The notes under the pieces are model-generated. The model did no database searches. It was not told where the DNA came from and worked only from the letters and a program-made list of their open reading frames with translations. Below are positions 42,560 to 51,378 of a stretch of 64,000 nucleotides of DNA, one piece after another (the first letter of the stretch is position 1; every line of letters begins with the position of its first letter). Made by a program: the position numbers and the translations under genes. The stretch is taken from the NCBI GenBank assembly GCA_011526565.1, contig WYBL01000081.1, positions 62,001 to 126,000 on the forward strand. Reading direction: 5' to 3'. This stretch comes from Acidobacteriota bacterium (GTDB lineage: Bacteria; Acidobacteriota; Vicinamibacteria; Fen-336).

Positions 42560-44097
42560 AGGTCACGTGGCGGCGGCTGGTGCTCACCGCCATCGTCCTC
42601 GCGGCAGCACTGCTGATCCCCGGCGGCTTCGTCGCCGAGCGCTCCGGCGCGGGGCCGGAGCGCTCGCGCTTCGAGCGCCTCTACGCCCGCGACGTGCCCG
42701 ACGTGCTGACCATCGAGAAGCCCGCGGGTCTGCGCCCGGGCGAGCGGCCCGCGGAGGACGCTCGCATCCCGCTGGCGGTGGTCGTCACGAAGTCGCGGGT
42801 GTGGGTGCTCGACGACGAGGGCGAGGGACTGCGCAAGCTCGACGTCGCGGCGACGGCGGGCGCCGCCGGGGATGTCGACGGCGACGGCCGCGACGAGATC
42901 CTGGTCGCCGCGACCCTGCCTGCCCGCGTGATCGCCCTCGACACCGCGCTGCGTCCGCTGTGGCAGGCCCCGCTCGACGCGCCGGCGCGGCGGATGCTGC
43001 CGGCCGACTTCGAGGGCGACGGCCGCCGCGAGGTGGTCGTGGCCGACGCGGCGGGCCGGCTGACCGCGATCTCGGCGGGCGGCCAGCGGCTGTGGCAGAC
43101 CGACCCGGCGCCCGGCGGCGCGGCCGAGCAGGAGGCGCGCGGGCTGGACGACGTGCGGCCGGGCCAAGGGCGCAAGCAGCGCCTGCCCGCGGTCGGACAT
43201 CGCGGCGGCACGTTCGCCTTGCTCCGCGGCGACGGCACCGTGGCCGCCGGGGGCAGCGTCTCCGAACTGCGCCGCCTGCGCACCGCGGACCTCGACGGCG
43301 ACGGCGCCTCCGAGCTGCTGATCGGCGACGACGGCGGCAGCCTGCGCGTGATGACCGCGGACGGCGCGGCGTCCTGGTCGTGGGGGCTCGGCGAAGCGGT
43401 CGGCGAGATCCGCGCCTTCGAGCATGACGGCGACCCGGCCGCGGCGGAGGTGGTGATCGGCGGCAAGGGCGGCGCGCTGAAGGCCATCCGCCCGCAGCGC
43501 GGCATCGCGCTGCCCGAGACGCTGTGGGACGCGACGCTCGATCGCAAGATCACGGCGCTGGCGGCGATCGACGTGGACGGCGACGGGCGCGACGAGCTGT
43601 TCGCGGGCACCGAGGCCGGCCTGCTGGTCGCCTTCCGTGCCGACGGAGTCGAGCTCGGTCGCTCCGAGCTGGGCGGCGGCGAGTTGCAGTCGATCCGCGG
43701 CGTGGCCGCCAGCGACGGCCGCATGCTGGTGCTGGCCGCGGCCGGGCGCACGCTCGCGGCCCACGCCCTCCATCGCCAGCCCGCACCCGGCTGGTACCGG
43801 GCGGGGCTGGCCTTCGGGCTGGCGGCGTTCGTGCTGCTGCTCGCGCTCGTCGCCGTGGCCCGCTTCCCGGTCGCCGCGGCGCCGGCTCCGGCGCCGACGC
43901 CGGGCCCGGAGGAGCTGGCGGCGCGGGCGCGCGCCGAACGCGAAGCGCGGATCGCGCGGATCGCGGCGCACGTCGCCCCCGAACGCGTCCGCGAACGCCG
44001 GGCCCAGATCGAGGCGGCGCCGGTGCGGCGTCCCGCTCCCACGGCCCCCCCGGCACCACCGCCGCCGCCGCCGCCCCCTCCGCGTCGCAACTCCTGA
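42556..44097 (+). CDS. membrane-anchored FG-GAP/VCBS-type beta-propeller protein
   Basis: 513 residues from GTG 42556. An N-terminal membrane segment ([17 protein letters not shown]) leads into at least four calcium-loop repeats: [36 protein letters not shown] and [13 protein letters not shown] second membrane helix ([19 protein letters not shown]) follows, then an Arg/Glu-rich helix and a poly-Pro tail of about ten prolines. Predicted as an extracytoplasmic seven-bladed propeller with a cytoplasmic tail. Function unknown. Confidence 0.75.
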   Translation: MKVTWRRLVLTAIVLAAALLIPGGFVAERSGAGPERSRFERLYARDVPDVLTIEKPAGLRPGERPAEDARIPLAVVVTKSRVWVLDDEGEGLRKLDVAATAGAAGDVDGDGRDEILVAATLPARVIALDTALRPLWQAPLDAPARRMLPADFEGDGRREVVVADAAGRLTAISAGGQRLWQTDPAPGGAAEQEARGLDDVRPGQGRKQRLPAVGHRGGTFALLRGDGTVAAGGSVSELRRLRTADLDGDGASELLIGDDGGSLRVMTADGAASWSWGLGEAVGEIRAFEHDGDPAAAEVVIGGKGGALKAIRPQRGIALPETLWDATLDRKITALAAIDVDGDGRDELFAGTEAGLLVAFRADGVELGRSELGGGELQSIRGVAASDGRMLVLAAAGRTLAAHALHRQPAPGWYRAGLAFGLAAFVLLLALVAVARFPVAAAPAPAPTPGPEELAARARAEREARIARIAAHVAPERVRERRAQIEAAPVRRPAPTAPPAPPPPPPPPPRRNS

Positions 44098-44159
44098 CAT
44101 CCCGGCGGGAATGGCGCGCCACGCGCTCCCGTTCTACCCTCGTGTCAGGAGGTCCGGCT

Positions 44160-44771
44160 GTGCGTCTGACCGGGTGGCGAGTGGCGATCGGCGTCGGGCT
44201 GGCGTTGGCGGGGGCAGCGGCCGCGCAGGCGCCGCCTTCACGGGCCACGGCGACCTTCGCGGGCGGCTGCTTCTGGTGCATGGAAGGGCCGTTCGAGAAG
44301 CTGCCCGGGGTGCTGTCCGTGACCTCGGGCTACGCGGGCGGCAGCGTGAAGCAGCCGACCTACGAGCAGGTGTCGGCGGGCCGCACCGGGCACGCCGAGG
44401 TCGTGCAGGTGATCTACGACCCGGCCCGCGTCGACTACGAACGGCTGCTGCACGTGTTCTGGCGCAACGTCGACCCGCTGACGCCGAACGCGCAGTTCTG
44501 CGACCGCGGCAGCCAGTACCGCTCCGCGATCTTCTTCCACGACGACACGCAGCGGCAGGCCGCGGAAAAGAGCAAGGGGGAGCTGGCACCGCGCTTCCCG
44601 AAGCCGATCGTCACCGAGGTGGTGAAGCTCGAGGCGTTCTGGCCCGCGGAGGAGTACCACCAGGACTTCTACCGGAAGAACCCGGTGCGCTATCAGTCCT
44701 ACCGGATGGGCTGCGGCCGCGATGCGCGGCTGAAGGAGCTGTGGGGCGCCGAGGCCGGAGGCGCGAAATGA
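44160..44771 (+). CDS. msrA: exported peptide methionine-S-sulfoxide reductase
   Basis: 203 residues from GTG 44160, behind AGGAGG. A signal peptide ([17 protein letters not shown]) is followed by the MsrA active site [15 protein letters not shown] with catalytic Cys, then VTSGYAGG and the [15 protein letters not shown] end. It repairs oxidised Met in the periplasm. It overlaps msrB by ATGA, forming a coupled exported MsrA-MsrB pair. Confidence 0.93.
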   Translation: MRLTGWRVAIGVGLALAGAAAAQAPPSRATATFAGGCFWCMEGPFEKLPGVLSVTSGYAGGSVKQPTYEQVSAGRTGHAEVVQVIYDPARVDYERLLHVFWRNVDPLTPNAQFCDRGSQYRSAIFFHDDTQRQAAEKSKGELAPRFPKPIVTEVVKLEAFWPAEEYHQDFYRKNPVRYQSYRMGCGRDARLKELWGAEAGGAK

Positions 44772-45355
44772 GCGCGCGGGCGCTGTCGTGGGGGCTGACC
44801 GCGGCGCTCGCGATCGGCGGCTGGCTGGCGCTGGCGCAGTCGCGGCCCGAGACCCGTCCCGTCCCCGTGAAGGACGGCCAGGCGAAAGGATGGCCCGTGA
44901 AGTTCGAGAAGCCGAGCGACGAGGAGCTGAAGAAGCGGCTGACCCCGCTGCAGTACCAGGTCACGCAAGCCGAGGGCACCGAGCCGCCGTTCCGCAACGA
45001 GTACAACGGCAACAAGGCGGAGGGCATCTACGTCGACGTGGTGTCCGGCGAGCCGCTGTTCTCGTCGAAGGACAAGTACGACTCGGGCAGCGGCTGGCCC
45101 AGCTTCACCCGCCCGCTGGAGAAGGACCACGTCACCGAGCGCACCGACTACAAGCTGATCTACCCGCGGACCGAGGTGCGCTCGAAACACGCCGACTCGC
45201 ACCTCGGTCACGTGTTCCCCGACGGCCCGGGCCCCACCGGGCTGCGTTACTGCATCAACTCGGCGGCGATGCGCTTCATCCCGGCCGAGAAGCTCGAGGA
45301 GGAGGGCTACGGCCAGTACCTGAAGCTCTTCGGGCGCGAGCCGAAGGCGAAGTAG
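44768..45355 (+). CDS. msrB: exported peptide methionine-R-sulfoxide reductase
   Basis: 195 residues from ATG 44768. A signal-anchor-like N-terminus ([17 protein letters not shown]) is followed by [39 protein letters not shown] and the catalytic [11 protein letters not shown]. The zinc CxxC pairs are absent, and the optional recycling Cys is Ser (SGSGW). It is translated with msrA and probably uses an exported thiol donor. Confidence 0.92.
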   Translation: MSARALSWGLTAALAIGGWLALAQSRPETRPVPVKDGQAKGWPVKFEKPSDEELKKRLTPLQYQVTQAEGTEPPFRNEYNGNKAEGIYVDVVSGEPLFSSKDKYDSGSGWPSFTRPLEKDHVTERTDYKLIYPRTEVRSKHADSHLGHVFPDGPGPTGLRYCINSAAMRFIPAEKLEEEGYGQYLKLFGREPKAK

Positions 45356-45360
45356 AAAAC

Positions 45361-45399
45361 ACGAACGCCCGGGAGCCACGCGGCTGCCCGGGCGTTCGT
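45361..45399. terminator. hairpin terminator between msrB and cspA
   Basis: ACGAACGCCCGGGAGCC (45361-45377) pairs with GGCTGCCCGGGCGTTCGT (45382-45399) with a single bulged G at 45386 and loop ACGC. It lies between convergent genes. There is no U-tract. Confidence 0.65.
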
Positions 45400-45440
45400 C
45401 GTCGTGCCGGGGAGTGCCGCTCCCCGACCGCAGCTCCAAC

Positions 45441-45641
45441 TCAGATCCGGGTCACGTTCTCTGCGCGGGGGCCCTTCGGGCTGTCGACCACGTCGAAGCG
45501 GACGCGCTCACCCTCGTTGAGCGTCTTGAAGCCGTCACCCTTGATCGCGGTGTGGTGGACGAACACGTCCTTGCCGCCCTCACGGGAGAGGAAACCGAAC
45601 CCCTTCGACTCGTTGAACCACTTCACGGTGCCTTCGAACAT
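45441..45641 (-). CDS. cspA: cold-shock domain RNA/ssDNA-binding protein
   Basis: 66 residues. [19 protein letters not shown] holds RNP1 (KGFGFL) and VFVHHTAI is RNP2; the end RAENVTRI is normal. AGGAGG lies 12 nt before the start. The 268-bp gap upstream, to 45909, includes a terminator-like hairpin at 45706-45728, consistent with a structured cold-shock leader. Confidence 0.95.
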   Translation of the reverse strand: MFEGTVKWFNESKGFGFLSREGGKDVFVHHTAIKGDGFKTLNEGERVRFDVVDSPKGPRAENVTRI

Positions 45642-45705
45642 ACTGCTTGCAGGCCTCCTGGACCTGTTGCCTAGCGGTCCACGTCACCTGCCCGCCGAGA
45701 ACGCG

Positions 45706-45728
45706 AAAAGCCGCCCACCGCGGGCGGC
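45706..45728 (-). promoter_or_regulatory. terminator-like hairpin in the cspA leader
   Basis: Read on the minus strand: GCCGCCC, GCGGT, GGGCGGC, then TTTT (45728 to 45706). A 7-bp GC stem followed by a T-run, about 65 bp before the start codon. It could act as an attenuator or fold as part of a temperature-responsive leader. Confidence 0.5.
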
Positions 45729-45909
45729 CTCCTTTCCGAACGGCAAAGCAACGCCAACTAGTGCGGAAGAACTGTAGGGCAGGGGCCGGACCCCGGTCAA
45801 GAGCTCGCGCGATGGGCAGGCTCACCTTTTTTTGCACCGGCGGCGCCCTGCAGGCGCGTACATTCCCTGGGATTCCCTCTCTCTCGGCGACGAACTTGGA
45901 GGTGCCGCC

Positions 45910-46281
45910 ATGAAGCGGACCGAACGCATCGACCGCAGGCGCTTCACCGTGTCGGCTGCACTCGCCATGCTGGGCGGGGCGACCATCACCGTCTCGGGGT
46001 GCGGAGGCGGGGGCGGGGGCGGGGGCTCGAGCCCGACGTCGCCCAGCGCGCCCGGCGACAAGGTCGGATCGGTGAGCGCCAACCACGGCCACACGGCGAC
46101 CATCACCGCGGCCCAGCTCTCCGCCGGGGCGGCCTTGACGCTCCAGATCCGCGGGACCTCGGACCACCCGCACACGGTCCAGCTCTCGGCGGGTGAAGTC
46201 GGGCAGATCGCGGCCGGGACCCGCGTCTCGAAGAACTCGAGCGTCGACGACGGCCACGACCACACCGTCACCTTCAACTGA
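45910..46281 (+). CDS. Tat-exported His-rich lipoprotein-like small protein
   Basis: 123 residues from ATG 45910. The N-terminus has a twin-arginine motif (DRRRFTVSAALAML) and a lipobox-like VSGC, then a Gly run. The folded part is SANHGHTATITAAQLSAG, ALTLQIRGTSDHPHTVQLS and DDGHDHTVTF: conserved His residues arranged as in copper-binding cupredoxin-like proteins. First of an operon with a YceI protein (14 bp gap) and a beta-barrel protein. Confidence 0.75.
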   Translation: MKRTERIDRRRFTVSAALAMLGGATITVSGCGGGGGGGGSSPTSPSAPGDKVGSVSANHGHTATITAAQLSAGAALTLQIRGTSDHPHTVQLSAGEVGQIAAGTRVSKNSSVDDGHDHTVTFN

Positions 46282-46295
46282 AGCGGGGGCGCACG

Positions 46296-46883
46296 ATGCG
46301 ACGCCGGATCGGGGCGGTGGTGCTGGCGGGCTGCTGGGCGTCGCTGGCCGGAGCGCAGGCTCCGGCGTGGCGGGTCGCCGACGGCGACGTGAAGGTGCTG
46401 GTGCCGATGAAGCCGGGCGGCAGCTTCGAGACGCGCAGCCGCGCGATCTCCGGCGAGATCACGATCGGGGCGGGTTCGCCGCTGTCGCTGTCCGGCGCGC
46501 TGGCGGTGGACCTCGCGACGCTCGACACCGGGATCGCGCTGCGCAACCAGCACCTGCGCGAGAACTACCTCGAGGTCGCGCGCGGCGAAGGCTACGCGCG
46601 CGCGGTGCTGGGCGACCTCGCGCTGCGCGAGGCGACCGGCCCCGGCTTCGAGGGCCGCACGGGCTTCACGGCGAACCTGCGGCTGCACGGGGTCCAGCGC
46701 CCGATCGCGGGCTCGGCGACGCTGCGCCGCGAGGGCGCCGGGATGCGGGTCGAGGCCAGCTTCCCGCTGGCCCTCTCCGACTTCGCAATCACGCCTCCCG
46801 AGTACCTCGGGGTCGGAGTCGGGAACCGGCTGATCGTCAGCGTCTCGTTCGTGGCGATGCCCGCCACCGGGGGAAATCGATGA
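46296..46883 (+). CDS. YceI-family lipocalin-like periplasmic protein
   Basis: 195 residues from ATG 46296. A signal peptide (RIGAVVLAGCWASLAGAQA) is followed by the YceI beta-barrel: FETRSRAISGEITIG, ALAVDLATLDTGIALRNQHL, GRTGFTANLRLHGVQRPI and LSDFAITPPEYLGVGVGNRL. YceI proteins bind isoprenoid chains in the periplasm. The stop overlaps the start of the next gene (ATGA). Confidence 0.9.
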   Translation: MRRRIGAVVLAGCWASLAGAQAPAWRVADGDVKVLVPMKPGGSFETRSRAISGEITIGAGSPLSLSGALAVDLATLDTGIALRNQHLRENYLEVARGEGYARAVLGDLALREATGPGFEGRTGFTANLRLHGVQRPIAGSATLRREGAGMRVEASFPLALSDFAITPPEYLGVGVGNRLIVSVSFVAMPATGGNR

Positions 46884-47995
46884 AGCGCCTGCTGTCCGCC
46901 GCAACGCTCGCCGCCGCGGTGCTCGCGCCCGCGGCAGCGGCCGAGCCGATGTTCCTCTCGCGCCAGTACGCGCGCTGCTCCACTTGTCACTTCTCGCCGG
47001 CCGGGGGCGGCCTGCTCACGCCCTACGGCCGCATGCTCTCGCGCCAGGAGCTGTCGACGACGGGGGCCAGCGAAGACGGTGCGCCCCGGGATCGCGAGCA
47101 CGAGTTCCTGTTCGGGCTGCTGAAGGACGGACTCGGCGACTTCAGCGCAGGGATCTCGCTGCGGCCTTCGCACCTGCGGGTCGAGTCGGGCCCCTTCACG
47201 TCGACTCGCAACTTCGTGATGCAGGCCGACCTGATGCTGGCCTGGCGCCGCGGGCCGTGGACGGTCTACGGCGAGTTCGGCCGCCAGCCGCGCGGCGACG
47301 ACGAGCGCTGGGACAGCTTCGAGCACTGGGTCCAGTACAAGGCCGAAGGCGGCTTCGGCGTGCGCGCGGGGCGCTTCCTCCCGGCCTACGGCGTGCGCTT
47401 CGCGGATCACTCGAGCTTCAACCGCTCGGCGCTGGGCTTCGAGAACCACGAACAGGTGTACGCGGTCGAGCTGTCGCACAGCTCCGACCGCCGCCTGTTC
47501 CAGGTGAGCGTGGGGCCGGGATTCGCCGAGTCGATGCTGGAGGACTACGGCCAGCACGCCTTCACGGCGACCGGGCGCGCCCAGTTCGACCTCTCGCCGC
47601 GCACGGCGCTGGTGGCCTCGGGCCTGTACCGGGGCGAGGCCGCCCAGCGTGCGCGCGAGGGCGCGGTCGGCGTCGCCCTCGGCTTCGCACCGACGCCGCG
47701 GGTCAGCCTGTGGGGCCAGGGCGACCTGCGGTTCCTGGACGGCGCCGGCGGGCAGGCGTGGGTGTTCACGGGCGAGGCGGCGTTCGAAGTCCGCCGCGGG
47801 GTGTGGCTCAAGGCGCTGCCGCAGCTCCGGACCGACTTCGGCGACTTCGGCGGCGGCACCCTGCGGCTGGGCGCCGGGCTCGAGCTGTTCCCGCGCAGCC
47901 ACGTCAACGTGATCCTCAACTGGTACCACGACTCGCTGCGCGGCCGCGGCGGCTCGGCCGACACGCTGCTCGCCCAGCTCCACCTCTACCTCTGA
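46880..47995 (+). CDS. outer-membrane beta-barrel protein with N-terminal CxxCH heme-like motif
   Basis: 371 residues from ATG 46880. A signal peptide (LLSAATLAAAVLAPAAAA) is followed by RQYARCSTCHFSPAGGGLLTP, a CxxCH c-type heme site. The rest consists of amphipathic strands with aromatic girdles (FVMQADLMLAWRRGPWTVYG, GFGVRAGRFLPAYGVRF, ALVASGLYRGE, HVNVILNWYHDSLRG) ending in HLYL, an outer-membrane insertion signature. Fused heme and barrel suggest electron transfer across the outer membrane. With the His-rich and YceI proteins it forms one operon. Confidence 0.78.
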   Translation: MKRLLSAATLAAAVLAPAAAAEPMFLSRQYARCSTCHFSPAGGGLLTPYGRMLSRQELSTTGASEDGAPRDREHEFLFGLLKDGLGDFSAGISLRPSHLRVESGPFTSTRNFVMQADLMLAWRRGPWTVYGEFGRQPRGDDERWDSFEHWVQYKAEGGFGVRAGRFLPAYGVRFADHSSFNRSALGFENHEQVYAVELSHSSDRRLFQVSVGPGFAESMLEDYGQHAFTATGRAQFDLSPRTALVASGLYRGEAAQRAREGAVGVALGFAPTPRVSLWGQGDLRFLDGAGGQAWVFTGEAAFEVRRGVWLKALPQLRTDFGDFGGGTLRLGAGLELFPRSHVNVILNWYHDSLRGRGGSADTLLAQLHLYL

Positions 47996-48092
47996 CCCAG
48001 TGAACCGCGGAGGCCGCCGGAACGTACTTCCGCTATACTCCGCAATTGCCCTGCGCGATTGGAGCAGTCGGGGCGGCAGGTCAGGACACATC

Positions 48093-48827
48093 GTGGCGAG
48101 CGAAAAGAAGAAGTCCGAGGTCGGCATCCCGCGCGTGACGTACACCGGGGAGCGCATCGATCTCGCGGCCGAGGCGCGCAAGGCGCGCGGCCGCCTCAAG
48201 CCGGTCACCGTCGTCTACTCGGTCTACGCGCTGGCCCTGCTGGGCCTCGCGCTGCGCCAGGCCCCGAACCCGCTGACGCCCTTCCTGTGGCTGTTCGCGG
48301 GGTTCCTGACCTGGCCCTTCGTCGAGTACTGGGCGCACCGCTACGTGCTGCACCACCCGTTCCCCGACGGGGCCGGCGCGATCCGCCACTGGGCCCACAA
48401 GACGATGGACCACCTCCACGTCAACCACCACCTGCGGCCGTGGGACGGCGACCACATCAACGGGACGATCAAGGACACCGGCCTCTACGTCGGCTTCGTC
48501 GCCGCGCTGACGTTCCTGGCGCCGCTGCACACGCTGCCGCTGTGGTGGGCCGGCGTCGTGGTGGCCTACGTGGTCGAGGAGTGGGTGCACCACAGCGTGC
48601 ACTTCATGCCGCTCTACAAGCTGCGCGGCCGCTACTGGCGCTACATCACGCTGCACCACACCTATCACCACAGCCCGCGCGGGTCGAACGTGGCGTTCGG
48701 CCTGACCAACGGCTTCTGGGACGCCGTGTTCGGCACCCGCATCCCGCGCGGCGATCGGGCGAGGATCTACGGCCGCAAGCCGCCCCAGGCGCCGCCCACA
48801 GCACCTCCCGTCCGGCGCGCGGCGTGA
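48093..48827 (+). CDS. fatty acid hydroxylase/sterol desaturase superfamily membrane protein
   Basis: 244 residues from GTG 48093. His boxes of the di-iron site: EYWAHRYVLHH, MDHLHVNHHLRP, EEWVHHSVHF and LHHTYHHSP. Four hydrophobic segments between them, as in FAXDC/FA2H-like enzymes. It likely hydroxylates membrane lipid acyl chains at the 2-position or related sites; the exact product is not predictable. A TATACT -10-like box lies about 60 bp upstream. Confidence 0.85.
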   Translation: MASEKKKSEVGIPRVTYTGERIDLAAEARKARGRLKPVTVVYSVYALALLGLALRQAPNPLTPFLWLFAGFLTWPFVEYWAHRYVLHHPFPDGAGAIRHWAHKTMDHLHVNHHLRPWDGDHINGTIKDTGLYVGFVAALTFLAPLHTLPLWWAGVVVAYVVEEWVHHSVHFMPLYKLRGRYWRYITLHHTYHHSPRGSNVAFGLTNGFWDAVFGTRIPRGDRARIYGRKPPQAPPTAPPVRRAA

Positions 48828-48828
48828 C

Positions 48829-48858
48829 CCCCGGGGCGCGCGGATGCGCCCCCCGGGG
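48829..48858 (+). terminator. hairpin after the fatty-acid hydroxylase gene
   Basis: CCCCGGGGCGC (48829-48839) pairs with GCGCCCCCCGGGG (48846-48858), with two bulged C; loop GCGGAT. It starts 2 bp after the stop. There is no U-tract. Confidence 0.5.
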
Positions 48859-48885
48859 TTAGGATCGAAGCAGGAGGAGCCACCC

Positions 48886-50184
48886 GTGCGCCGCTTCGCC
48901 CCGCTCGTCTTCTTCGCCCTCGCGTTCGCGCCGCTCTCCGCCACCGCGCAGACCGACTGCACGACGGGCGGCCAGAACAAGTTCGTCGGCGACGTGATGA
49001 ACCACTGGTACTACTGGTACCGCGAGATGCCGAGCGTCGACCCGGCGACGTTCCCGTCCCCGGAGTCGCTGCTCGAGGCGCTGAAGTTCCGGCCGCTCGA
49101 CACGAGCTTCAGCTACATCTCCGGCCGCGCGGCCGACCAGGCCTTCTACTCCGACAGCCAGTTCATCGGGCTCGGCCTCAGCTACCGCCTCGACCCCGAC
49201 GGCGCGCTGCGCGTGACCCAGGCCTACCCCAACTCGCCCGCGTCGGAAGGCGGGCTCGACCGCGGCCAGGAGCTGCTGGCGATCGGCGGCGTCGACGTCC
49301 AGACGCTGCTCTCGACCGGCCAGCTCGGGGCGGCCTTCGGCCCCAGCGAGATCGGGGTCACGGTCACCATCCGCTTCCGCCAGGCGGACGGCGTCGAGCG
49401 CGAGTCGACGATGGTCAAGCGGCTGGTCGACATCCCGACCGTGTCGCACACCCGGGTGCTCGACGCCGGCGGGCGCCGCGTCGGCTACTTCATGTTCCGC
49501 AACTTCGTGCAGCCGTCGTTCGGGGCGCTGTCGCAGGCGTTCACCGACCTGCTGACGGCGGGCGGCGTCGACGACCTGGTGATCGACCTGCGCTACAACG
49601 GCGGCGGGCTGGTCTCTGTCGCCCAGCACCTCGGCGGCCTGGTCGGAGCGCGCCGCACCGAGGGCCAGATCTTTGCCCAGTTCGTGCACAACGACAAGAA
49701 CAGCACCCGCAACGTGGCCATCGACTTCCCCGCCGCCCTGCTCGACCTCGGGCTGCAGCGGCTGATCGTGATCACGACGCCGTCGTCGGCCTCGGCCAGC
49801 GAGCTGCTGATCAACGCGCTGCGGCCGTTCGTGCCCGTGGTGATCGTCGGCAACAACACCTACGGCAAGCCGGTCGGGCAGTACAGCTTCAACTTCTGCG
49901 ACAAGGTGCTGCACCCGGTCGCCTTCTCGCTGCAGAACGCGCTGGGCCAGGGCGACTTCTTCGGCGGCTTCGCGCCCGACTGCGCCGCGGCCGACGACGT
50001 CGCCCACGCGATCGGCGACCCGGCCGAGGCCTCGCTGGCCGAGGCGCTGCACTACGCCGCGAACGGCCGCTGCTCGGTCTCGAGCGCGAGCCTGGGCGCG
50101 GTGCGCGCGGCCTCCCGCGCCGCCGGCATGCGCGAGGTGCGGCTGCCGGCCGACCCGTTCCGCGAGCTGGTCGGCGCCTGGTAA
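48886..50184 (+). CDS. S41-family (C-terminal processing type) exported peptidase
   Basis: 432 residues from GTG 48886, with AGGAGG upstream. A signal peptide (LVFFALAFAPLSATAQ) is followed by a PDZ-like domain (FIGLGLSYRL, PASEGGLDRGQELLAIGGVD) and the tail-specific protease core: VGYFMFRNF, DDLVIDLRYNGGG, the catalytic Ser in PSSASASELLI and Lys in NTYGKPVGQ. Cys residues in the C-terminal part may form disulfides. Substrate unknown; periplasmic. Confidence 0.87.
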   Translation: MRRFAPLVFFALAFAPLSATAQTDCTTGGQNKFVGDVMNHWYYWYREMPSVDPATFPSPESLLEALKFRPLDTSFSYISGRAADQAFYSDSQFIGLGLSYRLDPDGALRVTQAYPNSPASEGGLDRGQELLAIGGVDVQTLLSTGQLGAAFGPSEIGVTVTIRFRQADGVERESTMVKRLVDIPTVSHTRVLDAGGRRVGYFMFRNFVQPSFGALSQAFTDLLTAGGVDDLVIDLRYNGGGLVSVAQHLGGLVGARRTEGQIFAQFVHNDKNSTRNVAIDFPAALLDLGLQRLIVITTPSSASASELLINALRPFVPVVIVGNNTYGKPVGQYSFNFCDKVLHPVAFSLQNALGQGDFFGGFAPDCAAADDVAHAIGDPAEASLAEALHYAANGRCSVSSASLGAVRAASRAAGMREVRLPADPFRELVGAW

Positions 50185-50190
50185 CGGGCG

Positions 50191-50670
50191 GTGGTGGACC
50201 TCTTCGGCGAGGTCGCGTCCACCCCCGACGACCCCCCGCGGCAGCGGCTGGCGCGGCTCGGCCTCGCCACGCTGGTCACGGCGGCGCTGCTGGGCCTCGC
50301 GCTGCTGCTCGGCGACTGGGCCTACGGCCAGCGCCGGCTGTCGATGCACGAGGGCCGGCTGCAGCGCGCGCTGGACCAGCAGCCGACGCTCTCGGCCCTG
50401 GCTGCGGGCCTCGGCGCCGAGCCCGGCGTCGTCGAGCTCGGCGCGATCGACCCGGTCGCCACGCTGGCGGAGCTGACCGAGGGGCGCGCCGCCGGGCCGC
50501 GCGAAGCGCTGCTGGCACGGGCCCGCGAGGCCGCCGCGCTGCGCCTGTTCCGGGTCGAGGCCGACCTGCTCTACGTCGCGTTCGGCGATGCTGCAGGCCG
50601 CTTCACCGGCTTCGCCATCGTCGAGGTCGAGATCGAGCGGAGCGCGGAGGGCGGCGACCAGAAGCGGTAG
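50191..50670 (+). CDS. small single-pass membrane protein, unknown function
   Basis: 159 residues from GTG 50191. One hydrophobic segment (LATLVTAALLGLALLLG) near residues 25-42, then helical ALDQQPTLSALAAGLG and a beta-like end FTGFAIVEVEIERS. It follows the S41 peptidase after 6 bp and may be cotranscribed with it. The last 100 bp overlap, antisense, the 3' end of the GT2 gene. Confidence 0.55.
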   Translation: MVDLFGEVASTPDDPPRQRLARLGLATLVTAALLGLALLLGDWAYGQRRLSMHEGRLQRALDQQPTLSALAAGLGAEPGVVELGAIDPVATLAELTEGRAAGPREALLARAREAAALRLFRVEADLLYVAFGDAAGRFTGFAIVEVEIERSAEGGDQKR

Positions 50671-51350
50671 CGCAGCAGCGTCCAGATCGCGCTGACGCCG
50701 TCGGTCCAGCGGATCTTCTTGCCCTCCGCGTGGGAGCGAGCCGCGTAGCGGATCGGCACCTCCACGATCGGCAGGCCCGAGCGCAACGCCTTGGCGGTCA
50801 CCTCGGGGCAGAACTCGAAGCGGCGGCAGCGCAGCGGCACGGCCTGCAGCCACTCGCTGCGGAACAGCTTGTAGCAGGTGGCCTCGTCGGTCAGCGGCGC
50901 GCCGTAGAGCGCGCGCACCATCGCCGCCAGCAGCACGTTGACCGCGCGGTTGGGCCACGCCATCGACGGCGGCAGCCCGGCGTGGAACCGGGTGCCGTAG
51001 ACGACCGGCGCGCCCTCCCGCGCCCGCGCCAGGAGCGCCGCGTAGTCCGCGGGGTCGTATTCGAGGTCGCCGTCCTGGATCACGACCCACTCCCCGCGCA
51101 CGTGCGGCAGTCCCGCCCGGATCGCCGCGCCCTTGCCACCGTTGCGTTCCAGGTAGATCACCCGCACCCGCGGGTCGCGGCCTTCGACGCGTTCGCGCAG
51201 CAGCTCGCGGGTGCCGTCGCTCGAGGCGTCGTCGACGATCAGCACCTCGCCCGTCGCCGGCGCAGCCAGCACGCGGGCGAGCAGCTCCTCGAGCGTGGCG
51301 CGCTCGTTGAAGACCGGCATCAGCACGGTCAGGGCGGGTGCGCTGGGCAT
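50571..51350 (-). CDS. GT2-family glycosyltransferase (dolichol-phosphate-mannose-synthase type)
   Basis: 259 residues from ATG 51350. LTVLMPVFNERATLEELL, IVDDASSDGTRELL, GKGAAIRAGLPHVRGEWVV and the metal-binding QDGDLEYDP identify a GT-A enzyme that loads a polyprenyl-phosphate. The usual end is near WTLLRYRFWS; the last 25 residues are an Ser/Ala/Pro-rich extension in the overlap with the convergent membrane protein gene. It may supply the GT-C membrane transferase at 53448. Confidence 0.9.
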   Translation of the reverse strand: MPSAPALTVLMPVFNERATLEELLARVLAAPATGEVLIVDDASSDGTRELLRERVEGRDPRVRVIYLERNGGKGAAIRAGLPHVRGEWVVIQDGDLEYDPADYAALLARAREGAPVVYGTRFHAGLPPSMAWPNRAVNVLLAAMVRALYGAPLTDEATCYKLFRSEWLQAVPLRCRRFEFCPEVTAKALRSGLPIVEVPIRYAARSHAEGKKIRWTDGVSAIWTLLRYRFWSPPSALRSISTSTMAKPVKRPAASPNAT

Positions 51351-51378
51351 CGGGTGATGGGGGCGACGGGCCGGCGCG

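Noticed and set aside
44160-45355. Possible selenoprotein forms of MsrA/MsrB (and of ArsM at 13643)
   Set aside because: Active-site codons are Cys in all three (GCFWC, RYCIN, NCVIN).
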